Origin: Nitrospira sp.
GTDB taxonomy: Bacteria > Nitrospirota > Nitrospiria > Nitrospirales > Nitrospiraceae
Assembly: GCA_029865225.1 (NCBI GenBank)
Contig: JAOUHJ010000030.1
Span: 1 to 34,716, forward strand
Length of the DNA stretch: 34,716 nucleotides
Direction: 5' to 3'
Under the pieces are notes generated by a model, which saw only the letters and a list, made by a program, of their open reading frames with translations, was not told where the DNA came from and did no database searches. Both the position numbers and the translations under genes were made by a program. This document shows positions 7,757 through 16,625 of this stretch, piece by piece. Numbering within the stretch: the stretch's first letter is position 1; every line of letters begins with the position of its first letter.

Positions 7757-8416
7757 TCAAGACGAGGGTGAGAAAATGCAAATATGTCTTCTCCCGAATC
7801 TTCTTGGAAGATCAAACGAATAGTCGTTTATCAACTGCCAGGGTTTAAGAAAATCGAGCCCACTCATGGACCTTGAGGAATAGAATATTGCGGCCCCGCC
7901 AGGGCGAAGGAGCTTAGGGCCGATCTGCAGGATCAGATTCGTTTTCAAGGCACGCGTCGTGATGTAATCGTAGGAATCGACACCCTTACGCTGAGATACA
8001 AATCGATCGAGGGTTCCCTCAAAGATCTCTGTGGCTTCTAACCGCAGGGTGCCGACGAGAAACCGAAGAAAAGAGGTCTTTTTTGAAACTGGTTCAACTA
8101 GGGTGATCCGCAGATCAGGTCTGACAATCTTCAGAGGAACTCCAGGAAAGCCTGCTCCAGTTCCTACGTCAAGAAGTCGGGTGCCAGAACCTATTTCAAC
8201 AGCATTCAGCACGGCAAATGAGTCCACGAAATGCTTAATAACGATTTCTTCATCAGAAGTGATACCAGTTAGATTGAAGGTTTGATTCCAAGTTTTAAGA
8301 AATTCCAAATAGACCACGAACTGCTGAACCTGTTCGCTATTGAGAGAAACTCCAATATCGGTAGAACATGTCTGAATTAATCGGTGGAGATCGATTTCAT
8401 GTTCCACGTGGAACAA
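7757..8416 (-). CDS. rsmG: 16S rRNA (guanine527-N7)-methyltransferase RsmG (GidB)
   Basis: A 219-residue class I methyltransferase that modifies G527 of 16S rRNA using S-adenosylmethionine. Motif I is LLDVGTGAGFPGVPLKIV (81-98), and the family motifs NLTGI (48-52) and KHFVDS (61-66) are present. The start is uncommon. TTG at 8416 comes directly after an in-frame TAA and lies in the parS palindrome, so the first residues (MFHVEHE) are written by parS. GTG at 8407 is the only other early start and also lies within the palindrome. Neither has a convincing ribosome-binding site, so translation may depend on coupling to mnmG, whose stop lies 52 bp upstream. It is flanked by the two parS sites. Confidence 0.95.
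   Translation of the reverse strand: MFHVEHEIDLHRLIQTCSTDIGVSLNSEQVQQFVVYLEFLKTWNQTFNLTGITSDEEIVIKHFVDSFAVLNAVEIGSGTRLLDVGTGAGFPGVPLKIVRPDLRITLVEPVSKKTSFLRFLVGTLRLEATEIFEGTLDRFVSQRKGVDSYDYITTRALKTNLILQIGPKLLRPGGAAIFYSSRSMSGLDFLKPWQLINDYSFDLPRRFGRRHICIFSPSS
8400..8415. other. parS centromere site 2, inside the start of rsmG
   Basis: This is the same perfect palindrome TGTTCCACGTGGAACA as at 7728-7743. It overlaps the first codons of rsmG, so ParB binding or spreading here would sit on the translation-start region. The two sites are 672 bp apart and enclose rsmG. Confidence 0.93.
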
Positions 8417-8468
8417 TTACGCTGATGTTCGTTGAAGGTCAATAGTAAAGGGGCAGGGCGAAGATACT

Positions 8469-10358
8469 TCACGACACTGCTGAGCGATTTGAAAGCTCTT
8501 CTCGTTTCAGCTTTTCAATTGTTATAAGAAGTAAGGATATGGCAGCAGGAGTTACGCCGGATATACGAGCGGCTTGTCCAATTGTTTCAGGGCGGACTCT
8601 ATTCAACCTTTCTTTTACCTCACGAGAAAATCCAGACACAGAATCGTAATTAAATGTATGGGGAATTAACTTCCGTTCAAATCTCTTGAACTTCTCGACC
8701 TGTTGGATCTGTCTCCGTACATACCCTTCATACTTGATATGAAGCTCCACTTCTTCTGCGCTCTCCTCGTCATTCATAACCGATTCCCCAAAAAACTCGA
8801 CGAGATCACGATACGTGGCTTCTTGCCTCTTAAGGAGTTGCGCCATAGTGAGGGTTGGTGAAGCGTTTTCCAAATAGGTACCTTTAGCTTTCAAGGAGTG
8901 TTCGGCCGTGAAACGTGGTCTTGTAGCACCCAAACGCTCGATCTCCATTTCGATCGACTTTTTCTTCAATAAGAGCTTTTCGTAAGCATCGTCTGGAATC
9001 AACCCAACGTTGTGTCCGATATACATCAACCGAAGATCCGCGTTACTGTGACGCAGTAGAAGCCGGTATTCGGCTCGTGATGTAAACATGCGGTAAGGCT
9101 CACTAGTATCCTTCGTGATAAGGTCATCGATGAGAACACCAATGTACGCCTGAGATCGATCCAAAATTAGCGGAGGCTGTTGCCGAATCTTCAAGACAGC
9201 GTTAATTCCGGCGAGCAAACCTTGTCCGGCGGCTTCTTCATACCCAGAAGTGCCGTTGATCTGCCCAGCGTGATAAAGACCACTCACCAATTTGGTCTCT
9301 AGCGTTCTGTAGAGTTGTCGAGGAGGGAAATAGTCGTACTCAATCGCGTAACCGGGCTTGAGCATTTTGGCATGCTCCAATCCTGGAATCGTCCGCAACA
9401 TAGCTGCCTGGACATCGACCGGGAGGCTGGTTGAGATGCCATTTGGATAAAACTCCTTGGTGTTGAGACCCTCCGGTTCAATAAAGATCTGATGTCGGTT
9501 CCTTTCGGAAAAGCGTACAACCTTGTCTTCAATTGACGGACAATATCGAGGTCCTATCGAATCGATCACGCCGCTGTACAGTGGAGAGCGATCAAGGTTC
9601 TCCCGAATCACCTGATGGGTTTCAGGTCCGGTATACGTCAAATGACACGAAACCTGTGTCGTTGTAATCTGTCGGGTTCGATAAGAGAATGCGGGTGGTG
9701 GAGTGTCGCCGGGTTGCGGAATCATGGTTGAGAAATCGATTGTGTCCTTATCCAAACGAGGCGGGGTTCCAGTCTTGAGTCTTCCAGACTCAAACCCAAG
9801 ATCGCGCATACAATCAGTAAGATGTTCTGCAGCTGCTTCTCCGGCGCGACCAGCTGGAAAATGGCTGAGCCCAATATGGATAAGTCCCCTAAGAAAAGTA
9901 CCTGATGTGAGAATGACGGCTCTGGCGTGGATCGTCTCACCAGCCCCTGTTACGATACCAACAATTGAACCCCCAACCACGAGCAATCTGTCTACGACAC
10001 CCTCCATCAAGGTCAAGTGCTTCTCTTGCGAGAGGGTTTCCTGCATCGCCGTACGATACAGCGACTTGTCGCACTGCGCCCGCAATGCACGCACCGCAGG
10101 CCCCTTACTGGTGTTAATGAATCGAAATTGAATGCCCGCACGGTCGGTGTTGCGCCCCATTTCACCACCGAGCGCATCAATTTCCTTTACCAGGTGTCCC
10201 TTAGCAATTCCTCCAATTGCTGGATTGCATGACATCTGTGCGATACGGTTTAACTCCATGGTCAAGAGCAACGTCTTCGTTCCCATTCGCGCCGCAGCCA
10301 GGGCTGCCTCGCACCCTGCATGGCCACCGCCTACCACAATGACGTCAAAGGCTGTCAT
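8469..10358 (-). CDS. mnmG: tRNA uridine-5-carboxymethylaminomethyl synthesis enzyme MnmG (GidA)
   Basis: A 629-residue FAD protein. With MnmE it installs the (carboxymethyl)aminomethyl group at C5 of wobble U34. The N-terminal dinucleotide-binding motif is [19 protein letters not shown]. The MnmG signature [20 protein letters not shown] follows soon after. The C-terminal helical domain that docks tRNA and MnmE ends near [16 protein letters not shown] chose ATG at 10358, since [15 protein letters not shown] is the family start; the open frame runs nine codons further upstream. It begins 11 bp after the mnmE stop, so the two are almost certainly translated from one message. Confidence 0.97.
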   Translation of the reverse strand: MTAFDVIVVGGGHAGCEAALAAARMGTKTLLLTMELNRIAQMSCNPAIGGIAKGHLVKEIDALGGEMGRNTDRAGIQFRFINTSKGPAVRALRAQCDKSLYRTAMQETLSQEKHLTLMEGVVDRLLVVGGSIVGIVTGAGETIHARAVILTSGTFLRGLIHIGLSHFPAGRAGEAAAEHLTDCMRDLGFESGRLKTGTPPRLDKDTIDFSTMIPQPGDTPPPAFSYRTRQITTTQVSCHLTYTGPETHQVIRENLDRSPLYSGVIDSIGPRYCPSIEDKVVRFSERNRHQIFIEPEGLNTKEFYPNGISTSLPVDVQAAMLRTIPGLEHAKMLKPGYAIEYDYFPPRQLYRTLETKLVSGLYHAGQINGTSGYEEAAGQGLLAGINAVLKIRQQPPLILDRSQAYIGVLIDDLITKDTSEPYRMFTSRAEYRLLLRHSNADLRLMYIGHNVGLIPDDAYEKLLLKKKSIEMEIERLGATRPRFTAEHSLKAKGTYLENASPTLTMAQLLKRQEATYRDLVEFFGESVMNDEESAEEVELHIKYEGYVRRQIQQVEKFKRFERKLIPHTFNYDSVSGFSREVKERLNRVRPETIGQAARISGVTPAAISLLLITIEKLKREELSNRSAVS

Positions 10359-10369
10359 CAAAAAGTATT

Positions 10370-11821
10370 CTACTTTCCAATGCAAAATTCAGAAAAAATG
10401 CGGTTCAAAATATCATCCGACGTAATGTCGCCTACGACCTCTCCCAGCGCATCCGAGGCTCCTCGAAGATCCACCGCTACAAACTCGGGTTGGACATCAC
10501 TACTAACTGACGTGAGCGCTTGATCGAGGAAACCCATCGCACGTTCTAAGGCCAGGCGATGGCGCAAATTGGTAATGATCAACCCATCACTGGCTTCCAA
10601 AGAAGGCCCCAAAAACCGACCTTCTATCACTCGCTTCAACTCTCCCAACCCTTCTCCCGTTCGGACTGAGATAGGCACCACCGTGTGGGCGGAATCTTGA
10701 GAGAGCGCTTCACAGAGCTGCACAACCGCTCCGGAATTTACAAGGTCTATCTTGTTCACCACGGTCACATCGTGACGCGCAAGACCCGGGGAGACGAACT
10801 CAGTGTTGGTAGTCTTGCCGGCCTCTGCTGCGTCAACAACATGAAGGACCACATCGCTCTCCTCCTGAGCCATTCGCGATCGTCTAATGCCCTCCTGTTC
10901 AACCACATCGGAGGTATCACGAAGTCCGGCAGTGTCGACAAATGTAAGTCGCAACCCTTGCCACTCTACAGAGTCTTCGATCAGATCTCGCGTGGTTCCG
11001 GGAATATCCGTCACAATCGCACGGTTCTCTTGGAGAAGAGCATTCAGCAAACTCGATTTCCCAACATTGGGTTTCCCAACAATCGCGATGCGGCCTCCTT
11101 CTCGCAAGATGCGACCGGTTTCCGCAGTCGATACCATCCGTTGTATCTGCATTCGGGTGTCTTCAATCGAAGCGATCAGCTCCTCTCGCCCGACAAATGA
11201 GATATCTTCATCAGAAAAATCAATCCCCGCCTCAACATGGGCCAGCACGGCCATCAGAGAATTTCGTAATTCAGTAATCTGCTGACCGAGAGCACCGCGG
11301 AGGTGACGTTGGGCCATCTTCAGACCAAGTTCCGATTTGGCTGTAATCGTATCTAACACAGCCTCAGCTTGGGAGAGGTCCAGACGTCCGTTTAGGAACG
11401 CCCGCTTTGTGAATTCTCCAGGCTGAGCTAAACGGGCGCCAGCCACCACGCAGGCCTCGCAGACGCGCTTGAGGGCAATCCCGCTCCCGTGACAATGAAT
11501 TTCAACAACGTCCTCGCCCGTGAACGATCGGGGCCCTTTCATGTAGACGGCGAGACCTTCATCGATGAGATTCGAACGGGAACACGGTTCATCAGCCGAT
11601 GAATCCTTGCGTTGATCGATGTGAGGGGGACCGAAGATATCAACTGTATGAAGCATGTGCGATACGGTCGCTTGGAAGGACTGATTGGAGCGGAACCGTA
11701 TGACTTGGCGGGCAACATGGGTGGCGTTCGGCCCGCTAATCCGAACGATTCCAATCCCTCCCTCGCCCATGGGTGTCGCAATGGCACAGATAGTATCGTC
11801 AGGTGATCCGTCGAGAGCCAT
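10370..11821 (-). CDS. mnmE: tRNA modification GTPase MnmE (TrmE)
   Basis: A 483-residue G protein, partner of MnmG in U34 modification. The N-terminal tetrahydrofolate-binding domain starts [19 protein letters not shown]. The inserted G domain carries G1 GKPNVGKS (249-256), G2 TDIPGTTR (271-278), G3 DTAG and G4 NKID (356-359). The C-terminal CIGK, with the conserved cysteine, is intact. ATG at 11821 is the family-like start. AGGAG lies only one base before it, which is unusually tight, so initiation may be coupled to yidC or use a slightly different site; no other start codon is available in frame in the yidC-mnmE gap. The gap to yidC is 58 bp. Confidence 0.96.
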   Translation of the reverse strand: MALDGSPDDTICAIATPMGEGGIGIVRISGPNATHVARQVIRFRSNQSFQATVSHMLHTVDIFGPPHIDQRKDSSADEPCSRSNLIDEGLAVYMKGPRSFTGEDVVEIHCHGSGIALKRVCEACVVAGARLAQPGEFTKRAFLNGRLDLSQAEAVLDTITAKSELGLKMAQRHLRGALGQQITELRNSLMAVLAHVEAGIDFSDEDISFVGREELIASIEDTRMQIQRMVSTAETGRILREGGRIAIVGKPNVGKSSLLNALLQENRAIVTDIPGTTRDLIEDSVEWQGLRLTFVDTAGLRDTSDVVEQEGIRRSRMAQEESDVVLHVVDAAEAGKTTNTEFVSPGLARHDVTVVNKIDLVNSGAVVQLCEALSQDSAHTVVPISVRTGEGLGELKRVIEGRFLGPSLEASDGLIITNLRHRLALERAMGFLDQALTSVSSDVQPEFVAVDLRGASDALGEVVGDITSDDILNRIFSEFCIGK

Positions 11822-11879
11822 GCTCCTGACCGTTCTTACGGTGCAAAACCCTACCTGAGTCGAAAGCAACCGAGGGATT

Positions 11880-13580
11880 TCATTTCTTAACGTCAGCGTT
11901 CTCTGTGCTGGGTAAAACGGGGCGATTCTTGAAGAAGAAACGATCGGTGACAAACTGTTGAACGATGCTCAATACGTTATTTGTGAGCCAGTACAGCACC
12001 AAGCCGGCAGGAAAATTAATAAACAGAAACGTCATGAACACGGGTAGCAGCAGCATGATTTTTGCCTGGTTCGGATCCATGGTGGTGGGTTGGATCTTTT
12101 GCATCACGAACATGCTGACTCCCATGATGATGGGGAGAATGTAGTAGGGGTCCTGCACGGATAAATCAGTAATCCAAAGGCCAAGAGGCGCTTGGCGTAG
12201 GTCGATGGTCATGTACAGGATATTGAACAGGGCAACGAATACCGGCATCTGTAACACCATCGGGAGACAGCCTCCCACGGGATTCACTTTCTGATCGCGG
12301 TAGAGCTTGATGAGTTCCCTATTCAGGCGTTCTCGATCGTCCTTGAGCTTTTCCTGTAGCGCCATCACTTTGGGCTGAATGGTCTGCATCTGCTTCATGG
12401 ACTTATAACTCTTGTACTGTAGGGGCACGAACAGCACTTTGATTCCCACGGTCAGCAGGATGATGGTCAACCCATAGTTGTGCGTATATTCGTTGATCCA
12501 GCGGAGAATATGGAAGATTGGCTTCGCGATTGCTCGAACCGTGTCCCAGCTCCCAAAAAGAAACCATCCGAAATCGATAGTATCTTCCAACCCCATGTGC
12601 AGGTTCTCTAGGGTGTCATGCTCTTTAGGACCGGCATAGAGTTGCAGGAGGAGCGGTGTCCCAGGCCCATCAGTTGGTAGACGAACAGCGGTCGAAACGA
12701 GTTTTTCACCCTGATTGTTGGCTACTGTCGAGGAACTATTCTTTGGCATCAGCGCTGAAATGAAATACTTGTCCTGCAAGGCTACCCATTTTACGGTCCC
12801 TTTGCGCTCTAACTCTCCGTCTGGCATACCCTTTTCAATCTTGTCATCGACAAGCGATGCCGCACCGACGGAACCAATGAACCCCTCTCCCCAGTCTACG
12901 ATGCCAAAGTTCGTCCCTAATTCAACTTGAGTGGACGCCGATAACCCGCTCTGCCCCAGTTCCATGTCCACCACATAGCTGTCGACATGAAAGGTGAACT
13001 GCTTTTGTAGCCGTGCTCCCGTTCCTGGGCTCTCATAGGAAAAGGTGACATGACCGGTTGGGTGCTCCTGATCCAATGTCGTGAAGTCCTTCGAGACGCG
13101 ATAGACTCCCTGGCCTAACTCCTTTGTGAGCGCGGTGTCATCTGTTGTGACTGTCAAAGGCTGGGCGAACTTACTCCCTTGTCTGACAAGCTGAACCAGT
13201 GTTTCAGCCTCGTGGGTGCTACGATACTGTTTGAGTTCCCAGCTTGTGAGGGCGGCCCCCCGACTCGTGAATTTGGCACGGTATAGATTCGTTTCTACCT
13301 CAACCATTTCAGGTGCGGTAAGTTCTTTCCGAGCCTCCTGCGCGTTTGCATTGTCGGTGATCGGTTTTGGAGAGGATTCGCCACTACCTGCCTGCAGGGG
13401 AGGAGCCTGAGACTCTAAATCCCGAGTACCGGCGTGAGAAGGTGGTTCCTCGGTGGTCGTCTGATCAGCCGGCTCGGACACAGTCGTTTCGGGGAGTAAA
13501 CCAAGCTCATTGAGCAGGTACTCATATCCGAGAATAATTGTGACCGAAAGCGCCAGGAAGACTATGACTCGCTTATCCAT
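11880..13580 (-). CDS. yidC: Membrane protein insertase YidC
   Basis: A 566-residue inner-membrane insertase of the long Gram-negative form. It has an N-terminal membrane helix (about 4-20) and a Pro/Glu/Ser-rich linker (30-90). A large periplasmic P1 domain follows (about 90-325). The conserved insertase core (about 368-550) includes NPVGGCLPMVLQMPVF (432-447) and the final hydrophobic pairs. YidC inserts small membrane proteins alone and helps SecYEG with larger ones. At the charged position of the hydrophilic groove, where E. coli has Arg366, this protein has Lys380 (TVGIKVLFVPL). A positive charge is therefore retained. It lies between yidD and mnmE in the conserved order, 38 bp after the yidD stop. 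Confidence 0.97.
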   Translation of the reverse strand: MDKRVIVFLALSVTIILGYEYLLNELGLLPETTVSEPADQTTTEEPPSHAGTRDLESQAPPLQAGSGESSPKPITDNANAQEARKELTAPEMVEVETNLYRAKFTSRGAALTSWELKQYRSTHEAETLVQLVRQGSKFAQPLTVTTDDTALTKELGQGVYRVSKDFTTLDQEHPTGHVTFSYESPGTGARLQKQFTFHVDSYVVDMELGQSGLSASTQVELGTNFGIVDWGEGFIGSVGAASLVDDKIEKGMPDGELERKGTVKWVALQDKYFISALMPKNSSSTVANNQGEKLVSTAVRLPTDGPGTPLLLQLYAGPKEHDTLENLHMGLEDTIDFGWFLFGSWDTVRAIAKPIFHILRWINEYTHNYGLTIILLTVGIKVLFVPLQYKSYKSMKQMQTIQPKVMALQEKLKDDRERLNRELIKLYRDQKVNPVGGCLPMVLQMPVFVALFNILYMTIDLRQAPLGLWITDLSVQDPYYILPIIMGVSMFVMQKIQPTTMDPNQAKIMLLLPVFMTFLFINFPAGLVLYWLTNNVLSIVQQFVTDRFFFKNRPVLPSTENADVKK

Positions 13581-13618
13581 GGGAGAGTTATGCTTTCTTT
13601 AAAAAGATGGAATTGTCA

Positions 13619-13840
13619 CTACTTGACCGGGTCTTCACCCCCGGGATGGAAAGGATGACACTTCAGGAGCCGAATCAGGGCAAGCCCGAGGCCATGCAAC
13701 GTCCCGTACCTGGTAATCGCCTCCGACGCATACTGCGAGCACGTTGGGTCGAAGCGACAATTTGGCCCGAGCAATGGGGAAATCACCATTCGGTAGCCTT
13801 GAATGAGCCACAAACACAGGCGTTGCATATCACGATCCAC
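13619..13840 (-). CDS. yidD: Membrane protein insertion efficiency factor YidD
   Basis: A 73-residue amphipathic protein with the YidD pattern: [35 protein letters not shown], a [17 protein letters not shown] segment, and an intact three-cysteine set. It is thought to sit at the inner face of the cytoplasmic membrane and to assist insertion by YidC. Its start overlaps the 3' end of rnpA by 11 bp (start ATG at 13840; an alternative ATG four codons later would almost abolish the overlap). It keeps the rnpA-yidD-yidC order seen across bacteria. Confidence 0.95.
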   Translation of the reverse strand: MDRDMQRLCLWLIQGYRMVISPLLGPNCRFDPTCSQYASEAITRYGTLHGLGLALIRLLKCHPFHPGGEDPVK

Positions 13841-14180
13841 CTTTTATGCTATGACGAAGAAGGTGCATGCGCTCCAGCGAAGATTTCCACGCATTGGTCA
13901 GGTCTTCCCTCGACTGCAGGAGAGCGTCCCGTTTGGGAAATACGAGAAGCCCTCGGCCCGGTACCAAGTCCGGGTACAATTCTCTGGCCAAGTCTCGGAA
14001 CACCCGTTTGGCTCGATTACGCCGAACGGCGTTTCCAAATCGCCTTCCGACAATGATCCCCACTCGGGTGGGGGCATCGTCCATCCTGCATGCGAGAAGA
14101 TTGAAGAAGGTCGTGGAAAATCGGCGCCCATGGCGTTTGACAACTTCGATATCCCGGCTACTCCGTAAATAGATGGTCAT
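13830..14180 (-). CDS. rnpA: Ribonuclease P protein component RnpA
   Basis: A 116-residue basic protein that binds the RNase P RNA and helps mature tRNA 5' ends. The family pattern is clear. The N-terminal [18 protein letters not shown] is followed by [20 protein letters not shown], which contains the RNR signature, and by [13 protein letters not shown] prefer ATG at 14180 (MTIYLRSS), which fits the family's length. An ATG eight codons upstream (14204) is also open, and neither has a good ribosome-binding site. It is separated from rpmH by about 165 bp, longer than usual. Its 3' end overlaps yidD. Confidence 0.93.
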   Translation of the reverse strand: MTIYLRSSRDIEVVKRHGRRFSTTFFNLLACRMDDAPTRVGIIVGRRFGNAVRRNRAKRVFRDLARELYPDLVPGRGLLVFPKRDALLQSREDLTNAWKSSLERMHLLRHSIKGGS

Positions 14181-14345
14181 GCGTCGGGGTGCCCCCGGCG
14201 CCATATGAAAAAGCCGATCCCTTCGTTGTACCCACTCGGAATAATCCTTATGGAAGCTACGAAGTGGTGGGTGCCCCTACACAAGGGCAGCACGAAGAGA
14301 ATTGAGACGCACACCGAAGAACACCGCTGATCAGCCACACAGTGC

Positions 14346-14483
14346 CTAGACGGTCAACCGTGCTCGTCCTTTTGCCCGCCGCCGGGCCAAGACCTTACGA
14401 CCGTTCTTGGTGCTCATGCGCTTTCTAAATCCATGTTCACGCTTCTTTTTTAGGTTGGACGGCTGTTGAAATGTAAACGACAT
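14346..14483 (-). CDS. rpmH: Large-subunit ribosomal protein L34 (bL34)
   Basis: A 45-residue, very basic protein: [19 protein letters not shown], then [20 protein letters not shown], ending RARLTV. This is an unmistakable bL34. The start ATG at 14483 has GGAAGGAG five bases upstream, and the stop TAG is at 14346-14348. A consensus promoter lies 56 bp upstream of the start. It is the first gene of the rpmH-rnpA-yidD-yidC-mnmE-mnmG-rsmG-parA-parB block. In many bacteria dnaA lies divergently next to rpmH; here the neighbouring gene is a DUF4398 lipoprotein instead. Confidence 0.97.
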   Translation of the reverse strand: MSFTFQQPSNLKKKREHGFRKRMSTKNGRKVLARRRAKGRARLTV

Positions 14484-14854
14484 GGTTCTCCTTCCGCTCT
14501 CCAACGATTGGGATTCTGCTCAAAAAAATGAACGCTGAATTATAGGTGAGGCACTGCGAGGAGTCAATTTCGCGTTCACAGCAACCATGACAGAAATTTG
14601 GATTCCATACTGATATAATTTGACCAGATGACTCCCGGCTTGAGGCCTTTTTGCTATCGACTGCCAAAACGCCACAAACCGTACTGTCAACTCCTAGTTG
14701 ACTTCTTTCTAAATATGCGAAATAGATAGTATGTCAATAAACCAATCAGCAAGGCTGTTGGCATCGAGCTTGCTGACCTCCAACGGTTGGCATACAACGG
14801 TAGATTCAATCGTGCGCAGGCTTGCAAGCGAGCCCTTAAGGAGGACCCATAGCT
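14484..14854. other. 371-bp intergenic region between divergent rpmH and the DUF4398 lipoprotein gene
   Basis: It holds the rpmH promoter (14539-14567) and the rpmH ribosome-binding site. Near 14686-14702 there is an inverted repeat GTCAAC-5 bp-GTTGAC whose right arm supplies a possible -35 TTGACT for the + strand lipoprotein gene. No good -10 follows at 17-19 bp, so that promoter is uncertain. I looked for DnaA boxes (TTATCCACA-like) because rpmH is often next to oriC, and found none. No RNA gene is recognisable. Confidence 0.5.
14539..14567 (-). promoter_or_regulatory. Sigma-70 type promoter of rpmH
   Basis: On the minus strand: -35 TTGACT (14562-14567), a 17-bp spacer, and -10 TATAAT (14539-14544). 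This is five of six and six of six matches at ideal spacing. Transcription would start near 14531-14533, giving a leader of about 50 bases that contains the AAGGAG ribosome-binding site of rpmH. It probably drives rpmH-rnpA-yidD-yidC and perhaps more of the downstream block. Confidence 0.8.
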
Positions 14855-15472
14855 ATGCAGAGCAGAGTATCCCGTGTAACCATCGCTCTCATGATCGTCG
14901 CGACAGCGGGATGTGCCGACCCGCCTACTGAACAAATCCAAGAAGCCGAGAAAGCGCTCAAAGATGCACGGGAGAGCGGAGCATCCACCTATTCCCCGGA
15001 CGAATATGCAAAGCTCGAAGGGACTCTCGATGCCATCAGGAAAGAGGTGTCGGAACAGGATGGAAAATTCGCCCTGTTCAGGGACTACGGAAAAGCACAG
15101 CAATTATCCGTCTCGGCGAAAGCCGACAGCGAACGAATAAAGGTGGCCACTGCGCAGAAGAAGGAAGAGGGCAGGGCCGCTGCCATGCAGGCCCAGCAAG
15201 TCGCTGAAGAAGCCGTGAGGGCAGCCCAAGAATTGGCGGCTAAAGCACCGGTGGGGAAAGATCGCGCCGCTGTGGAAGCGATTAAGAATGATATCGAGGG
15301 GCTCAAGTCATTGTTAAAACAGGTGCAAGTTTCCATCGACAAGGAAGATTATCCGGCGGCGCAGACACAGGCCAAGGCTATCAACGAGATGAGCCAGGGA
15401 GTTCAGAACGAACTCCAGCAGGCCCTGGCGAAGGTAGGAAGAGGCAAGTCGGCTCGTTCAAGCAGACACTAA
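14855..15472 (+). CDS. Coiled-coil lipoprotein, DUF4398-type
   Basis: A 205-residue predicted lipoprotein. The signal sequence (MQSRVSRVTIALMIV) ends in lipobox ATAGC, with Cys20 the lipidated residue; Ala-Asp follows the Cys. The remainder is Ala/Glu/Lys-rich and strongly helical. It shows DUF4398-like segments such as EAEKALKDARESGAS and YSPDEYAKLEGTLDAIRKE, and later AAAMQAQQVAEEAVRAAQEL. The tail is basic (GRGKSARSSRH). A strong AAGGAGG ribosome-binding site supports the start. Function in the family is not established. A lipid-anchored helical rod beside L,D-transpeptidases suggests an envelope spacer or peptidoglycan-linked role. It is the first gene of a four-gene + strand group. Confidence 0.82.
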   Translation: MQSRVSRVTIALMIVATAGCADPPTEQIQEAEKALKDARESGASTYSPDEYAKLEGTLDAIRKEVSEQDGKFALFRDYGKAQQLSVSAKADSERIKVATAQKKEEGRAAAMQAQQVAEEAVRAAQELAAKAPVGKDRAAVEAIKNDIEGLKSLLKQVQVSIDKEDYPAAQTQAKAINEMSQGVQNELQQALAKVGRGKSARSSRH

Positions 15473-15481
15473 CAGGCCGCC

Positions 15482-16615
15482 ATGGACGTAGGTCAGCTCA
15501 ACCGGCTGCTCACATCAGCTCTCTGCATGTTCTCCTTTGCCGGCTGCGTCCAGGCCGTGCCACCGGACCTCCTCACAGCTCTTGAATCCATCGACCAGGA
15601 TTTGATCGCGCTGCGCGCTCCAGAGACCGCACCCGAGGAGTATGGTTCGTTCGTGCGGCAGTGGATTGCTCTGAAAACGCGCGCCGAACTGGACGATGAC
15701 CTCATTCGATGGCCGTGGGAAACAAGCGAGCTCGAGAATGAGCTCAGGGGCTTATACGTCCGAGGTGAGAGGACTGTTTCCCAGCTCCATGATCGGAAAG
15801 TCGCTCGGCAGCAGCAGGCACAGTCCAAAGTAGAAGGGATCGAGGATCGACTTTTCCATCTCACATCTCAGGTTGGGGCCATCGACGGCCGTATCGTCTT
15901 GGGGGAACAGGTCGTTCAAACTCATCACCTTGTGAGACAAGCTCGCTCGTTCTTGGAAGCAGAAGATTACCAGCGAGCCCTCCATCTTGCTGAGCAGGCG
16001 GAACAAGGCCTTATGGACCAGACGACACGCCTAGTCGAAGAACTGGGACGGTATGCTGATCCGAAGCGGATCGCCTCCTGGCAAACCATGGCGCGACAGA
16101 CGATCGAGTGGTCGCGGGCCTACCAATCACCAGCCATTGTTGTGAGCAAAGCCGAGCGTGAGCTGACCCTCTACCTGAACGGACGCAAGGTGTTATCATA
16201 CCCTGTGCGATTGGGGTTCAACGGCATACGAGAAAAGCAGGTCCAAGGTGACGGCGCAACACCGGAAGGCCGATATCGCGTGACTGATAAGCGCGGGCCC
16301 GGGCAAACGCAATTCTATCGCGCCCTTGTGCTTGACTACCCCAATGCTGAGGATCGTCGCCGGTTCAACCTCTCCAAAAAGGCTGGGAGGATCGCTCCTG
16401 GAAGGGGTATCGGCGGACTGATCGAAATCCATGGTGTGGAGAACGAATCAGCTGAGCAGACGCTGGGTTGCGTCATGCTGGATAATCCCAACATGGCTGC
16501 CCTCTTTGAGCGTGTCACTGTTGGCACTCCGATCACCATCGTCGGTGCCTTAACCAAAACCAACGCCGTGGCGTTGGCCTTGTCTTCACTGACGCAGCAA
16601 AGAGAAGAGATCTGA
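15482..16615 (+). CDS. L,D-transpeptidase (YkuD) lipoprotein with variant active-site motif
   Basis: A 377-residue protein starting 9 bp after the DUF4398 gene. A hydrophobic signal ends in lipobox SFAGC (Cys22), so it is predicted to be a lipoprotein. Residues 30-210 are helical and charged. The YkuD catalytic domain spans about 217-355 (AIVVSKAERELTLYLNGRK..., DGATPEGRYRV). The active site has His317-Gly318 and Thr327-Leu-Gly-Cys330, with the nucleophile Cys330 present. The usual S/T-H-G-C reads TLGC, and the following Arg is replaced (CVML instead of CIRL). YkuD enzymes form 3-3 crosslinks or attach lipoproteins to peptidoglycan. The altered motif may change the acceptor, or reflect the YafK/ErfK-like spread of the family. 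Confidence 0.85.
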   Translation: MDVGQLNRLLTSALCMFSFAGCVQAVPPDLLTALESIDQDLIALRAPETAPEEYGSFVRQWIALKTRAELDDDLIRWPWETSELENELRGLYVRGERTVSQLHDRKVARQQQAQSKVEGIEDRLFHLTSQVGAIDGRIVLGEQVVQTHHLVRQARSFLEAEDYQRALHLAEQAEQGLMDQTTRLVEELGRYADPKRIASWQTMARQTIEWSRAYQSPAIVVSKAERELTLYLNGRKVLSYPVRLGFNGIREKQVQGDGATPEGRYRVTDKRGPGQTQFYRALVLDYPNAEDRRRFNLSKKAGRIAPGRGIGGLIEIHGVENESAEQTLGCVMLDNPNMAALFERVTVGTPITIVGALTKTNAVALALSSLTQQREEI

Positions 16616-16625
16616 ACAGAGGACT

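Noticed and set aside
13607-14168. Long + strand frames opposite yidD and rnpA
   Set aside because: Shadows of the well-supported genes on the other strand; no ribosome-binding site or domain.
14484-14854. Replication origin next to rpmH
   Set aside because: No cluster of DnaA boxes, no strongly AT-rich block and no dnaA gene.
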